Source: a virus
Strand: one strand, 5' to 3'
Length of the DNA stretch: 37,977 nucleotides
IMG/VR virus record: IMGVR_UViG_3300033143_007503
Span: 1 to 37,977 of that record
In this document: positions 24,106-31,336 of the stretch, one piece after another
Layout of the letters: each line of letters starts with the position of its first letter
How positions within the stretch are numbered: position 1 is the first letter of the stretch
Program-made: the position numbers and the translations under genes
The notes under the pieces: model-generated
The model's input: the letters and a program-made list of their open reading frames with translations, nothing else
Databases searched by the model: none
What the model was told of the DNA's origin: nothing

Positions 24106-25209
24106 ATGAAATTATATCAAATCCATGAAAGTCCATATGATGATCTAGATGATACCGATCAATTCGGTGTCCCGATAGAACTCGCTGCACTAACAAAATT
24201 CAAAAACTGGCTAAATAGTAATTATTTACAAAAATCTTGGGAAGCAGGAATAAAATTTTCATCAAACGATTTTGATGGTATTATACCTGCAGTGTCAACA
24301 CAATTAGAAAGAATCTTAATAGAAATATTCGGTTATGAAATATGCGATGAAGCATATTGGTCCATTAATACAGACGGATTAAACCACGAAGATCTAAATG
24401 CGATTAATGCTGCAATAAATCAACACCAAGAACTAAAAGATTGGTGGGAAGATCTAGCAATAAAACCAGAAAGACTACAACCATCATATGGAAAACTAAA
24501 CGAATCTAGTCCTTACGATGAATTAGATGATCAAGACCATTTCAAAAACACCAACGAATATTCAATAGCTGGTCGATTCACAATAGAACCACATAATTTC
24601 ACAGTTTGGGAAACATATGATCGTGTGGGACGAATAATAAATAGAGATATTGCGATAGATCAATGGGATGACTTATATGATATCCCAAAACCACTCAGAC
24701 TAAAATTGTGTAAAAAATTCACAAAATTATTACCACAGCAGCTCCAACAACGAATAAAACAACCACCAGCCACCTTAGCATGGCTAAGCGCAGCGATGAT
24801 GCTTTACTGGGACCAAATGTTGGATAATGGACAACTAAAAGAATCTAGTCCCTATGAAAAATTAGATGATGCTGATCACTTTGAAGAAACTGTTCCACAT
24901 AGCTATGAAATAATTGGTCAATTTATGATGCCACATGATGACGGGGACAACCCACCCCATGAATTTATGATCTGGGAATGGTATGAAAATGATACACCAC
25001 ACGAAGAAGTATCGATAGACCATTGGGACATAGGCCACCAAAATATTAATAATATACCAGATAAGACCAGAACCGAATTAAGCTCTTTATTTTTAAAAGA
25101 ATTTCGCCGCAAATCAAAAGACCTATTGCTCAGAATAGAGCACATTCCATTCGCTTCCAAAGAGTGGCTTAAACAAGCAATAATCCTATATAACGATTAT
25201 GTAATATGA
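24106..25209 (+). CDS. three-module ESSPYD polyprotein (putative internal protein)
   Basis: A 367-aa protein of no known family, built from three modules of about 110-125 residues. Each begins SPY(D/E)xLDDxDxF: residues 9, 134 and 247. Each start directly follows an (I/L)xE tripeptide: MKLYQIHE, KLNE, QLKE. In T4, capsid-internal proteins start with a short leader (MKTYQEFIAE type) and the prohead protease cuts after (L/I)xE. Modules 2 and 3 share an aligned body (FTVWETYDRVG with FMIWEWYENDT, then ISIDxWD-type lines), showing duplication. Its ATG has no clear Shine-Dalgarno, 22 nt after the epimerase. Packaging in the capsid is inferred. Confidence 0.7.
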   Translation: MKLYQIHESPYDDLDDTDQFGVPIELAALTKFKNWLNSNYLQKSWEAGIKFSSNDFDGIIPAVSTQLERILIEIFGYEICDEAYWSINTDGLNHEDLNAINAAINQHQELKDWWEDLAIKPERLQPSYGKLNESSPYDELDDQDHFKNTNEYSIAGRFTIEPHNFTVWETYDRVGRIINRDIAIDQWDDLYDIPKPLRLKLCKKFTKLLPQQLQQRIKQPPATLAWLSAAMMLYWDQMLDNGQLKESSPYEKLDDADHFEETVPHSYEIIGQFMMPHDDGDNPPHEFMIWEWYENDTPHEEVSIDHWDIGHQNINNIPDKTRTELSSLFLKEFRRKSKDLLLRIEHIPFASKEWLKQAIILYNDYVI

Positions 25210-25754
25210 AACTCAAACAAATTACTGAAGAAGCACGGCCAAGCGAAACAATTCGCCATACAGCAGAATCACTTGGCGATATGTTCGACTTCATATACAA
25301 ATTAGACCCAAAAAATAAAGAACGACAAGCAGTAAACCAATTTCTAGAAGATCCCACATCACAAACATGGGAAAGAGCAAAATGGGTCGTTAATAGCCTC
25401 ATCAGACAAGTTGTCACAAACCCAGAACTTAAAGCAAGAGCCGAAAAATGGGCATCAATCAATAACGTAACATCACCAATCGTCGCATCATCAATCTATG
25501 ATATAGACCCAAAATATACAAAAGGCACACCAATAGACAATATATCAATGAGCCGAAATAAAAGGGATGATATGAAGAAAACCCTTGGCCCAGCAGGATA
25601 CGTAAGTTCGCTGGCAGGAATTGGCGGAGAAGTAGAAAATCACGATATTAAGAAATATCTAAAGAAAACCGCCAGAGATGGGGAGGGACTAACCACAGCC
25701 GCAGAGAAAGATATGCCAGATATCGTCAGAAAAAAACAAATCAGGCATTTTTAG
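25206..25754 (+). CDS. putative internal/head protein with cleavable leader
   Basis: A 182-aa protein overlapping the previous stop as ATGA, so it is translationally coupled. Its start MKLKQITE is again a short basic/hydrophobic leader ending in IxE, like its neighbour and like T4 internal-protein leaders. The body is helical and basic (LKARAEKWASINNV, KKYLKKTARDG, ending VRKKQIRHF), as expected of a DNA-packing or injected protein. No family is recognised. An alternative is an ordinary cytoplasmic protein. Confidence 0.6.
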   Translation: MKLKQITEEARPSETIRHTAESLGDMFDFIYKLDPKNKERQAVNQFLEDPTSQTWERAKWVVNSLIRQVVTNPELKARAEKWASINNVTSPIVASSIYDIDPKYTKGTPIDNISMSRNKRDDMKKTLGPAGYVSSLAGIGGEVENHDIKKYLKKTARDGEGLTTAAEKDMPDIVRKKQIRHF

Positions 25755-25766
25755 TTTAAGAAAATT

Positions 25767-25813
25767 GTGGAGCTGCAGACTGGCCCTTTCCCGAGATTCA
25801 ATCCACAACTCCA
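25767..25813. terminator. weak inverted repeat between convergent genes
   Basis: TGTGGAG near 25767 can pair with CTCCACA near 25807 over a 33-nt loop, and TTGTGGA can alternatively pair with TCCACAA. It lies between the convergent ends at 25754 and 25824. Any terminator function is weakly supported. Confidence 0.3.
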
Positions 25814-25823
25814 CACAGATCGA

Positions 25824-26372
25824 TCATTCCTTTGGTAGTAAAACTACTTCACCATCAATCAATCGCTTCAAATACGCAACAGATATGATCTGCACCCCAT
25901 ATTTCTCAGCTTTCAATGTCTTATTGGATGAAGAAGTCGCATCCTTCTGAACTAAAATATCTAATTTCTTTGAAATCCCACTCTTGATGATACCACCCAA
26001 TTCCTCAGTTTCAGTTAAATGGGTACGTGTACCAGTGAAACAAAAGGATATCCCATCAAATAGCTTTTTCTTGCTTTCTTCCGCATTTTCATCAGCAGAA
26101 GGCTCCGAATCCGGATAATCAATCGTAACGCCCACGGAAGCCAGTTTCTGGATCAAGGGGATACAATCATCGATACCATTAATAACCGCAGTCCTGATTG
26201 AATCACCAAAACCGACAATGTCGATCGAATGCAGTTTTTTGAAATCAAGCCAATCACTCAACTTATCCAATTCGCCGCCAGCATTTTCTCGCAAAATCTG
26301 GACTCGACGACGCCCAAGGAGATATCTTAATAGCTCTCGATTCGCCGATCCGCCCACCACCATCAAGTTCAA
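25824..26372 (-). pseudogene. ligA: C-terminal part of NAD-dependent DNA ligase (BRCT), out of frame
   Basis: This frame carries the end of LigA: YLLGRRRVQILRENAGGELD (helix-hairpin-helix region), LSDWLDFKKLHS, IDIVGFGDSIRTAVINGI, then a BRCT domain (LFDGISFCFTGTRTHLTETE; LKAEKYGVQIISVAYLKRLI). It is in the +1 frame relative to the upstream ligase reading frame and overlaps its last 110 nt. The only in-frame starts are TTG/GTG-type or an internal ATG without a good ribosome site. It may be a frameshifted remnant, an independently started fragment, or expressed by +1 frameshifting. Confidence 0.7.
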
Positions 26373-27846
26373 TATCTTTCAATTGATCGACAGTAAGCGT
26401 GTACAAATCAGCAGCATCTTCAATCAATTTGTGATCCCATATAGCTTTAAGAATCGTATCGCCAATTTCCATAATCCCAGTGCCCTTTTTGGATGTCCCA
26501 ATCCAATGATTGATTTTACCAAGCATCGCAGCAGGACAAGCATGTGGTTGAGAACAATAGGTAACTGCACCATTCTTACCACGATAATTACGTGATGTTG
26601 GTTCACCACATACTGGACAACGTTTCGGCTCGTCAATCGACACACGATTTTTGTCTTTTGTAACAACACGAATAACTTTTGGGATAATGTCACCAGCCAA
26701 AATAACTTCAACTTCATCACCAATAGCAACATCAAGTCGCTCAATTTCATCCCAATTATTCAAAAGAGCATGTGTTACATTAACGCCACCAATCCTAACT
26801 TCTCTTAGAACACCAGTCGGGACCACAGAACCAGTGTGACCAACACTAAACAGTACACTCTCAAGTCTAGTAATACCAGACTTATGAGGAAATTTTATTG
26901 CTTTCGCATATTTGGGGAGAAGCCGTGTTCTGATGTCTTTAGTAACAAAATGGTCTTGTTGTTCTATCGAATTTAAACAAACAACAAGACCATCGATTTC
27001 ATATTTCAAGAGATCACGAGCTTGCAAAGTGGTATCATAAAAATCCTCTAAATCCTTAATACTTTTGCAAATGATGTGAGGAACCACCGAAAAGCCTAAG
27101 GTCGTAAGATCATTAAACTTTTCTTCTTCGGTGTTATTATCAACACCAGCACCAGCACTATTGAAGGCGATAAAACGCATTTTATCAGCGTCTTTACCAC
27201 TATCACGACTAAAAACGCCGTTTCCAATGTTCCGAGGATTACTTTGTTCTGATTCTGGGATTTCATTAAAAGGCATCCCGGAATCACGAGACTGGACATT
27301 TTTGAAGTCCTCGATTTGCATAATTGCTTCACCGCGAACATTAATCGTTACGGGAAATGGCAAAACCGATGGTAGATCGCGGAACAGAGCACCGTTTACT
27401 GTGATGTTTTCGCCGACTTCACCATTACCACGTGTAACAACTTCAATCAGCTTACCCTCAACATATCTCGCCCGGATGGAACCGCCATCAATTTTCAAGG
27501 ATGCCATGACCACAACCGACTCAACACCCAATTTATCGCATGTTTTATCGTACCAAGAGCTATATCCCGCGATACCATCGTCTGTGTTATCAAGAGATCC
27601 CATTGGGATTGTATGAGGGGTTTTGCTGCGAAGTTCTGATACATCATATGGGCAGCCGACACGGGTCACACGAATATCGTGTGGGTCTAACTTTTTCAAT
27701 TCTGGGCGAAGTAGATCATATTCAGCATCGGTCATGATCTGAGCACAACCGGGACGGTAATAAGCAAGATCAGCTCTATCAATCAACTTCTGAAGTTCAA
27801 AAAGCCTTTTGGTGAAATAATCTGTCGCTGCATCAAGTTTCGCCAT
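26263..27846 (-). CDS. ligA: NAD-dependent DNA ligase, N-terminal and catalytic part
   Basis: Seals nicks in DNA using NAD. The Ia domain is seen as DLAYYRPG and YDLLRPEL (residues 27-50). The adenylated Lys is in LKIDGG (K118). RGNGEVGENIT, EIDGLVV and the later AIKFPHK are further nucleotidyl-transfer motifs. An OB-fold follows, then a four-Cys zinc finger (CPVCGE...YCSQPHACP, about 425-450) and the first helix-hairpin-helix part (DIELDGGGRIGESRA). After that the frame ends in an unrelated tail (KISPWASSSPDFARK), because the remaining HhH and BRCT lie in another frame. About 20 expected residues between the two also seem missing. AAGGAC precedes ATG. Confidence 0.92.
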   Translation of the reverse strand: MAKLDAATDYFTKRLFELQKLIDRADLAYYRPGCAQIMTDAEYDLLRPELKKLDPHDIRVTRVGCPYDVSELRSKTPHTIPMGSLDNTDDGIAGYSSWYDKTCDKLGVESVVVMASLKIDGGSIRARYVEGKLIEVVTRGNGEVGENITVNGALFRDLPSVLPFPVTINVRGEAIMQIEDFKNVQSRDSGMPFNEIPESEQSNPRNIGNGVFSRDSGKDADKMRFIAFNSAGAGVDNNTEEEKFNDLTTLGFSVVPHIICKSIKDLEDFYDTTLQARDLLKYEIDGLVVCLNSIEQQDHFVTKDIRTRLLPKYAKAIKFPHKSGITRLESVLFSVGHTGSVVPTGVLREVRIGGVNVTHALLNNWDEIERLDVAIGDEVEVILAGDIIPKVIRVVTKDKNRVSIDEPKRCPVCGEPTSRNYRGKNGAVTYCSQPHACPAAMLGKINHWIGTSKKGTGIMEIGDTILKAIWDHKLIEDAADLYTLTVDQLKDIELDGGGRIGESRAIKISPWASSSPDFARKCWRRIG

Positions 27847-27929
27847 CGTTTTGTCCTTGGAATAATGTTACTTTTGTCAAATACGTCTGATATTATATTG
27901 TTGCAGTCCGTTTTAATAGGTTAATACAG

Positions 27930-27960
27930 TAATGCCCCAATAGTGAATATTGGGGCATTA
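27930..27960. terminator. 13-bp perfect hairpin
   Basis: TAATGCCCCAATA pairs perfectly with TATTGGGGCATTA over a GTGAA loop. It separates the ligase gene from the tRNA-like RNA region. No U-run follows, so it may be a processing or stability element, or a terminator working with the hairpin at 27970-27985. Confidence 0.6.
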
Positions 27961-27966
27961 CTTATT

Positions 27967-27985
27967 AAAAAGACAAAATTGTCTT
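27967..27985 (-). terminator. terminator-like hairpin with U-run
   Basis: On the minus strand AAGACA-ATTT-TGTCTT is followed directly by a T-run. It likely ends the minus-strand RNA that carries the tRNA-like elements at 28.1-28.3 kb. Confidence 0.5.
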
Positions 27986-28107
27986 AAATTCTAAACGCTC
28001 CGACCCATTACCCTATGGGCCGGAGCTGGGTATTCATACTATTGAATGTATGAGCGTAGCTCCACACCTAACTAGTTCCGTTTAATTTCTCAACTCAGTC
28101 ATTAAGC
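27986..28107 (-). ncRNA. structured RNA downstream of tRNA-like halves
   Basis: No ORF covers this stretch. On the minus strand it forms strong stems: CTCCGGCCCAT with ATGGGTCGGAG (11 pairs, one G-U, loop AGGGTA), and an alternative GGAGCT/AGCTCC enclosing the hairpin CATAC/GTATG with an ATTCAATA loop. The two share GCTCC bases and may be mutually exclusive. It lies between the 5' half of tRNA-like element B and a terminator hairpin, so it is probably part of the same transcript. No known RNA family is recognised. Confidence 0.4.
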
Positions 28108-28190
28108 CAGTATGTCTTACCATTAGACGATCTCCCCTAATTACTCTAACTCAAGAGGGGGGAGACGGACTCGAACCGTCATGTACTTAG
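28108..28190 (-). tRNA. rearranged tRNA-like element B (3' half upstream of 5' half)
   Basis: Along the minus strand a T-arm comes first (GACGG, TTCGAGT, CCGTC; 28164-28180), then TCCCCCC (28157-28163), an 18-nt spacer, then GGGGAGA (28131-28137) and a canonical D-arm (TC, GTCT, AATGGTA, AGAC). TCCCCCC and GGGGAGA pair with one A-C mismatch. The two tRNA halves are therefore in inverted order, as in circularly permuted tRNA genes. An anticodon arm is not clear: TACT after the D-arm can pair with AGTA before the T-arm, only 4 bp. Confidence 0.45.
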
Positions 28191-28263
28191 CATTGGTTGA
28201 GAAAACTCGATTTAGGTGATGACCACATTTATGAGCCTAGGGTGATAGTCTGAAATTCATTTA

Positions 28264-28342
28264 TGCTTTGCCTCTGCCAATTGGGCTACCCCCGCAGAGA
28301 AAACAAGTACGGGGGGCAGGAATCGAACCTGCATATTTAGCA
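28264..28342 (-). tRNA. rearranged tRNA-like element A (candidate permuted tRNA)
   Basis: The minus strand reads T-arm GCAGG-TTCGATT-CCTGC (28316-28332), CCCCCGT then A (28308-28315), a 12-nt spacer, GCGGGGG (28289-28295), TA, and a canonical D-arm (GCC, CAATTGGCAGA, GGC). GCGGGGG and CCCCCGT pair over 7 bp, with G1-U72 exactly as in the three normal Leu tRNAs of this phage. The trailer ACTTG also resembles theirs. The 3' half precedes the 5' half. The anticodon stem is weak (AGCA with TGCT), and U33 is missing. An alternative pairing joins the 5' half to the T-arm of element B. Confidence 0.5.
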
Positions 28343-28394
28343 ATTTTGTGAATCTAAACCTAAACCTAAGACTTTAACGACACATTAGTGTCGA

Positions 28395-29126
28395 TTACCC
28401 TCCAAACAAATACTTGAAAATGGATTTCGCTACTGTTTGCTTTTTCGCTACTGTACCATTAGCACATTCACGAGCACTCTTCACAGCATCCAGCAGCTTA
28501 TCTACACGAACGATGATCTCATTTTTCTCGGCTTGCGGGATCGCACCGCTAAAAGCAACAGTTTCCCACGTACCGATGATCACATCCTCAGAATAGGTCT
28601 CGACTTGTGCAGGATGTTCTTTCGTCGCTTCATATTTGATGTGGTTCTTAAGAACCTTTTTTGTCTTTGTCGTTTCATGAGGATCCGTAGCATAAGCATT
28701 AGCTTCCTCACTCCATGTCCATGTTTCAGCCGGATCGAGAATAGGCAACTTCGCAACTTGTGTGCGGATATCCTTCAATTCCTTATCTAGGAAAAGCAGA
28801 TATGTAACAGGGATCTTTTCGATGATCACATCGCCATCAACAACCACACTAGCTGTTGCTTCGCAATTTGCAACATCTAATGTAGCCACCATATCAAACA
28901 AGCTAGTCAAAGCTTCCTGTGTGTCAGCTAAACCAGTTTTCACCGTATACTGCACACGTTTTCGTTCTGGTGGGAACACATCGCCATCATCATCCTTAGG
29001 ACGATATGTACGACTGATTCCCGTAAGCAAAGCTTCTTTCTGCAACTTTTGATAAGCCGTAGTCTGTCGCCTTTTCGATCGTTCTTTCAATCCATTTGTC
29101 AAAGCAATAACTTGATTCAGTAGCAT
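28395..29126 (-). CDS. DUF7873-like conserved protein
   Basis: A 243-aa protein matching a family of unknown function known from actinobacteria and phages. The hallmark stretches are MLLNQVIALTNGLKERS, GISRTYRPKDDDGD, LPPExxRVQ-type (here FPPERKRVQYTVK), and VVVDGDVIIEKIPVTYLLFL followed by DLxTxVxKLPxLDPAE. ATG 29126 is chosen because GGAG lies 8 nt upstream; the longer frame from 29180 begins with an unlikely hydrophobic tail. Family members have no established function. The gene is followed by the tRNA-like RNA region. Confidence 0.75.
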   Translation of the reverse strand: MLLNQVIALTNGLKERSKRRQTTAYQKLQKEALLTGISRTYRPKDDDGDVFPPERKRVQYTVKTGLADTQEALTSLFDMVATLDVANCEATASVVVDGDVIIEKIPVTYLLFLDKELKDIRTQVAKLPILDPAETWTWSEEANAYATDPHETTKTKKVLKNHIKYEATKEHPAQVETYSEDVIIGTWETVAFSGAIPQAEKNEIIVRVDKLLDAVKSARECANGTVAKKQTVAKSIFKYLFGG

Positions 29127-29188
29127 CTCTTTTTCTCCGGTTTTAACAATAATTATCAGTCTTATAATATTAAAATACACTCACAACA

Positions 29189-30247
29189 TCATTGAATATT
29201 ATTCCCGATGTTAAGATCTTTCATAAAACCCTTCCCACCAGCCGTCAAATCCTTAACACCAATACCCATAATTTTTTCGAAATTATCCATAAGACAATAA
29301 TTCCCATAAATAATTCCAGCAGGTTCATCTTGGTAAAAATCAAGAGCTTCTGGGTCAGGATATGATAATTCCTGAGCAATTTCAGCACCGGCTGCGATTT
29401 CTACCTTTGCTACTTCTACATTCATCGCTTGCCGTGAACGCATCTTTGGTACAGAATCCATACCACAGGTTTTCGTCTCACCAGATATAGAATTCCGGGG
29501 AGCACCATCTTGTGAGAGCCATTGTTGCTTACCTACCTGATAATCTGGCGACACAGAATCCGCAAAAGACATATCGGCTGACATACTCGACATACCCATA
29601 CCTGATATACCCATACTCGACATAGCACGTAATGGCGAAGAAGAAGCGGGTTTCTCTTTCTTTGACAAATAAAAAGCAATACCAATCGCCCAAACTCGAT
29701 CTTCACCGATCATCTGGGCAGCAATTCCCTTTGTCACTTCTTCAGTTATCAAGAAACCGCGAACATTTTTACCAGATCGAAACCCATCAATCCAAAATAG
29801 ACCACGTGGGCAACTAGTTGTGGTCATATAATTCTGAGCTGGCCATTTGTCATCACATTTTTCACAAAAACGATCTTGCTTAAAATCAATATCATGTTTT
29901 GGACATTTATCATGATACTGTTCCAACCGCAGGATCTTCGACGGAAGACCAGTGATGGGATTAATGCCTTGAATACTCAACACAATAGCAATATGGTGAG
30001 TATGATTAATATTCATATTAAAATCCAACCACATATGCTTCCCAACTTCAATTGGGAAGAAATATGACGATGCTTTGCTGCTCCCATTCATCCAATCAGT
30101 GGGACAACCTGGAAATTCATCAACTTTATAAGTGTTAATAGGATGCCCTGGGGGTAGCCGATGCGTCCCACCACCTTTCGGGGCATTTGGCAAATTAACT
30201 ATACATGAAAGACCGTTGACTATCATCGTTTGATTAGCTGTAACCAT
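29189..30247 (-). CDS. conserved large-phage protein with zinc-type Cys cluster
   Basis: A 352-aa protein of a type I recall from large phages without assigned function. Conserved-looking phrases are GTHRLPPGHPINTY, GKHMWLDFNMNINHTHHIAI and a CPKHD...FCEKCDDKWPAQN zinc-binding motif (about residues 115-140), then ITEEVTKGIAAQMIGEDRVW and AIGIAFYLSKK. A Met/Ser-rich low-complexity linker (about 208-235) precedes a C-terminal acidic domain. AGGAG lies 7 nt before ATG. A structural or replication role cannot be decided. Confidence 0.65.
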   Translation of the reverse strand: MVTANQTMIVNGLSCIVNLPNAPKGGGTHRLPPGHPINTYKVDEFPGCPTDWMNGSSKASSYFFPIEVGKHMWLDFNMNINHTHHIAIVLSIQGINPITGLPSKILRLEQYHDKCPKHDIDFKQDRFCEKCDDKWPAQNYMTTTSCPRGLFWIDGFRSGKNVRGFLITEEVTKGIAAQMIGEDRVWAIGIAFYLSKKEKPASSSPLRAMSSMGISGMGMSSMSADMSFADSVSPDYQVGKQQWLSQDGAPRNSISGETKTCGMDSVPKMRSRQAMNVEVAKVEIAAGAEIAQELSYPDPEALDFYQDEPAGIIYGNYCLMDNFEKIMGIGVKDLTAGGKGFMKDLNIGNNIQ

Positions 30248-30261
30248 TTCGATCTCCTGTG

Positions 30262-30286
30262 AAAAAGCGGGGCCATATGACCCCGC
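30262..30286 (-). terminator. Rho-independent terminator
   Basis: On the minus strand the near-perfect palindrome GCGGGGTCATATGGCCCCGC is followed by TTTTT. It lies 14 nt after the stop of the gene at 30301 and before the start at 30247. Confidence 0.85.
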
Positions 30287-30300
30287 CTAGAATAAAAGAA

Positions 30301-31170
30301 TCACGTGCTAACATGCTTACCAATATTAAAAGGATTATTATCCTTTCTGCGCCCATCTTTAGGTACACGCAATTTTGGTTCTTCACCAATCAATTTCAAT
30401 TCTTGGAGCAAAACAGCGGCACGACTATATCTTGCCTGAGCTTTGCTCACTGCATTTTGTTCTAATATATCCAATACGCGGTGAGCATCTTCAACATCAT
30501 TTGTTTTCAATTCACCAGTATTGGTAATAGCAAGATACACAATCTGACGAGCTTCAAATGGAATCTTAGCCACACTACGATTGGTATTAGTGCACACACC
30601 ATCACGAAGCATTTGGCCAGGATAAAGAAAATTCTCTTCAGGAGCATCTATCATAGGGCGATCACCAATTTTATAAACACGGCATGGTTGTCCATTGAAA
30701 TTGATAATATCCTGATCAGGTAGACCATCCTTAATATCACGGAGAATTCGCACACTTTCACTAATGAGGACTGTCCGTTGATCTTTAGGATCAAATACAA
30801 CACAGCGTAAACCATTAGATTCTATTAATAAACGATCGCGAACTGCTGGATGGGTTTCACCAGTTGGATCATATCTTTTAAACAATTCAACAAAAGAGAG
30901 TGCCGCAACACGATTTGCAGTAAGCGGTTTTTCTTTTTTGGATTTTTTCACTTCATCGCGAAATATTTCCTCACAGGAAACTTCAGCTAACATTCTGGGT
31001 ACGCCGATTCCTGTAATATGTTCATATTTTGCTTTGCGAAGACCACGATCGGTGGTGCCACCGATTTTCTTGAGAGCAATAATTATTGCTTCAATATCAA
31101 GTTGATCTTCTTTGGAGCACTCACCGTTGTGGAATTCATCGATTTTACGGGCATACGAAGATTGAGACAT
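30301..31170 (-). CDS. hypothetical phage protein
   Basis: Unrecognised 289-aa, charged, mostly soluble protein. The N-terminal third is helical (residues 1-95). A middle alpha/beta part carries LRCVVFDPKDQRTVLISESV and INFNGQPCRVYKIGDRPMID. The C-terminal helices (RVLDILEQNAVSKAQARYSR) are followed by a basic tail. It has its own terminator, and an unusual leader upstream (start-stop codon pair and hairpin at 31203-31259). AAGGA precedes the ATG. No function can be assigned. Confidence 0.6.
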   Translation of the reverse strand: MSQSSYARKIDEFHNGECSKEDQLDIEAIIIALKKIGGTTDRGLRKAKYEHITGIGVPRMLAEVSCEEIFRDEVKKSKKEKPLTANRVAALSFVELFKRYDPTGETHPAVRDRLLIESNGLRCVVFDPKDQRTVLISESVRILRDIKDGLPDQDIINFNGQPCRVYKIGDRPMIDAPEENFLYPGQMLRDGVCTNTNRSVAKIPFEARQIVYLAITNTGELKTNDVEDAHRVLDILEQNAVSKAQARYSRAAVLLQELKLIGEEPKLRVPKDGRRKDNNPFNIGKHVST

Positions 31171-31202
31171 TTCTTTTCCTTCTTGCTTACTATTTTCTTA
31201 CT

Positions 31203-31259
31203 AAAAACGAGCGTGGCCCCAACTAGGGGCATATTTGCATCACATGACACACCTCCTTT
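31203..31259 (-). promoter_or_regulatory. leader with perfect SD, start-stop pair and hairpin
   Basis: The minus strand has AAAGGAGGTG (31250-31259), a perfect Shine-Dalgarno, then GTC and ATGTGA (start followed at once by stop, 31240-31245). A second tiny frame ATG-CAA-ATA-TGC-CCC-TAG overlaps the hairpin GCCCC-TAGTT-GGGGC (31216-31230). A T-run follows 8 nt later (31203-31207). A terminator controlled by ribosome occupancy ahead of the 30301-31170 gene is possible. Confidence 0.4.
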
Positions 31260-31336
31260 GGTCTATTTATTAAGAGGATCAGCGAAATGGCAACATTTTA
31301 AATACATTTTCAAATTATTTTCGCGTGACAATATAT

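Noticed and set aside
28352-28372. Telomere-like TTTAGG repeats
   Set aside because: Only about three imperfect copies; probably chance in AT-rich sequence.
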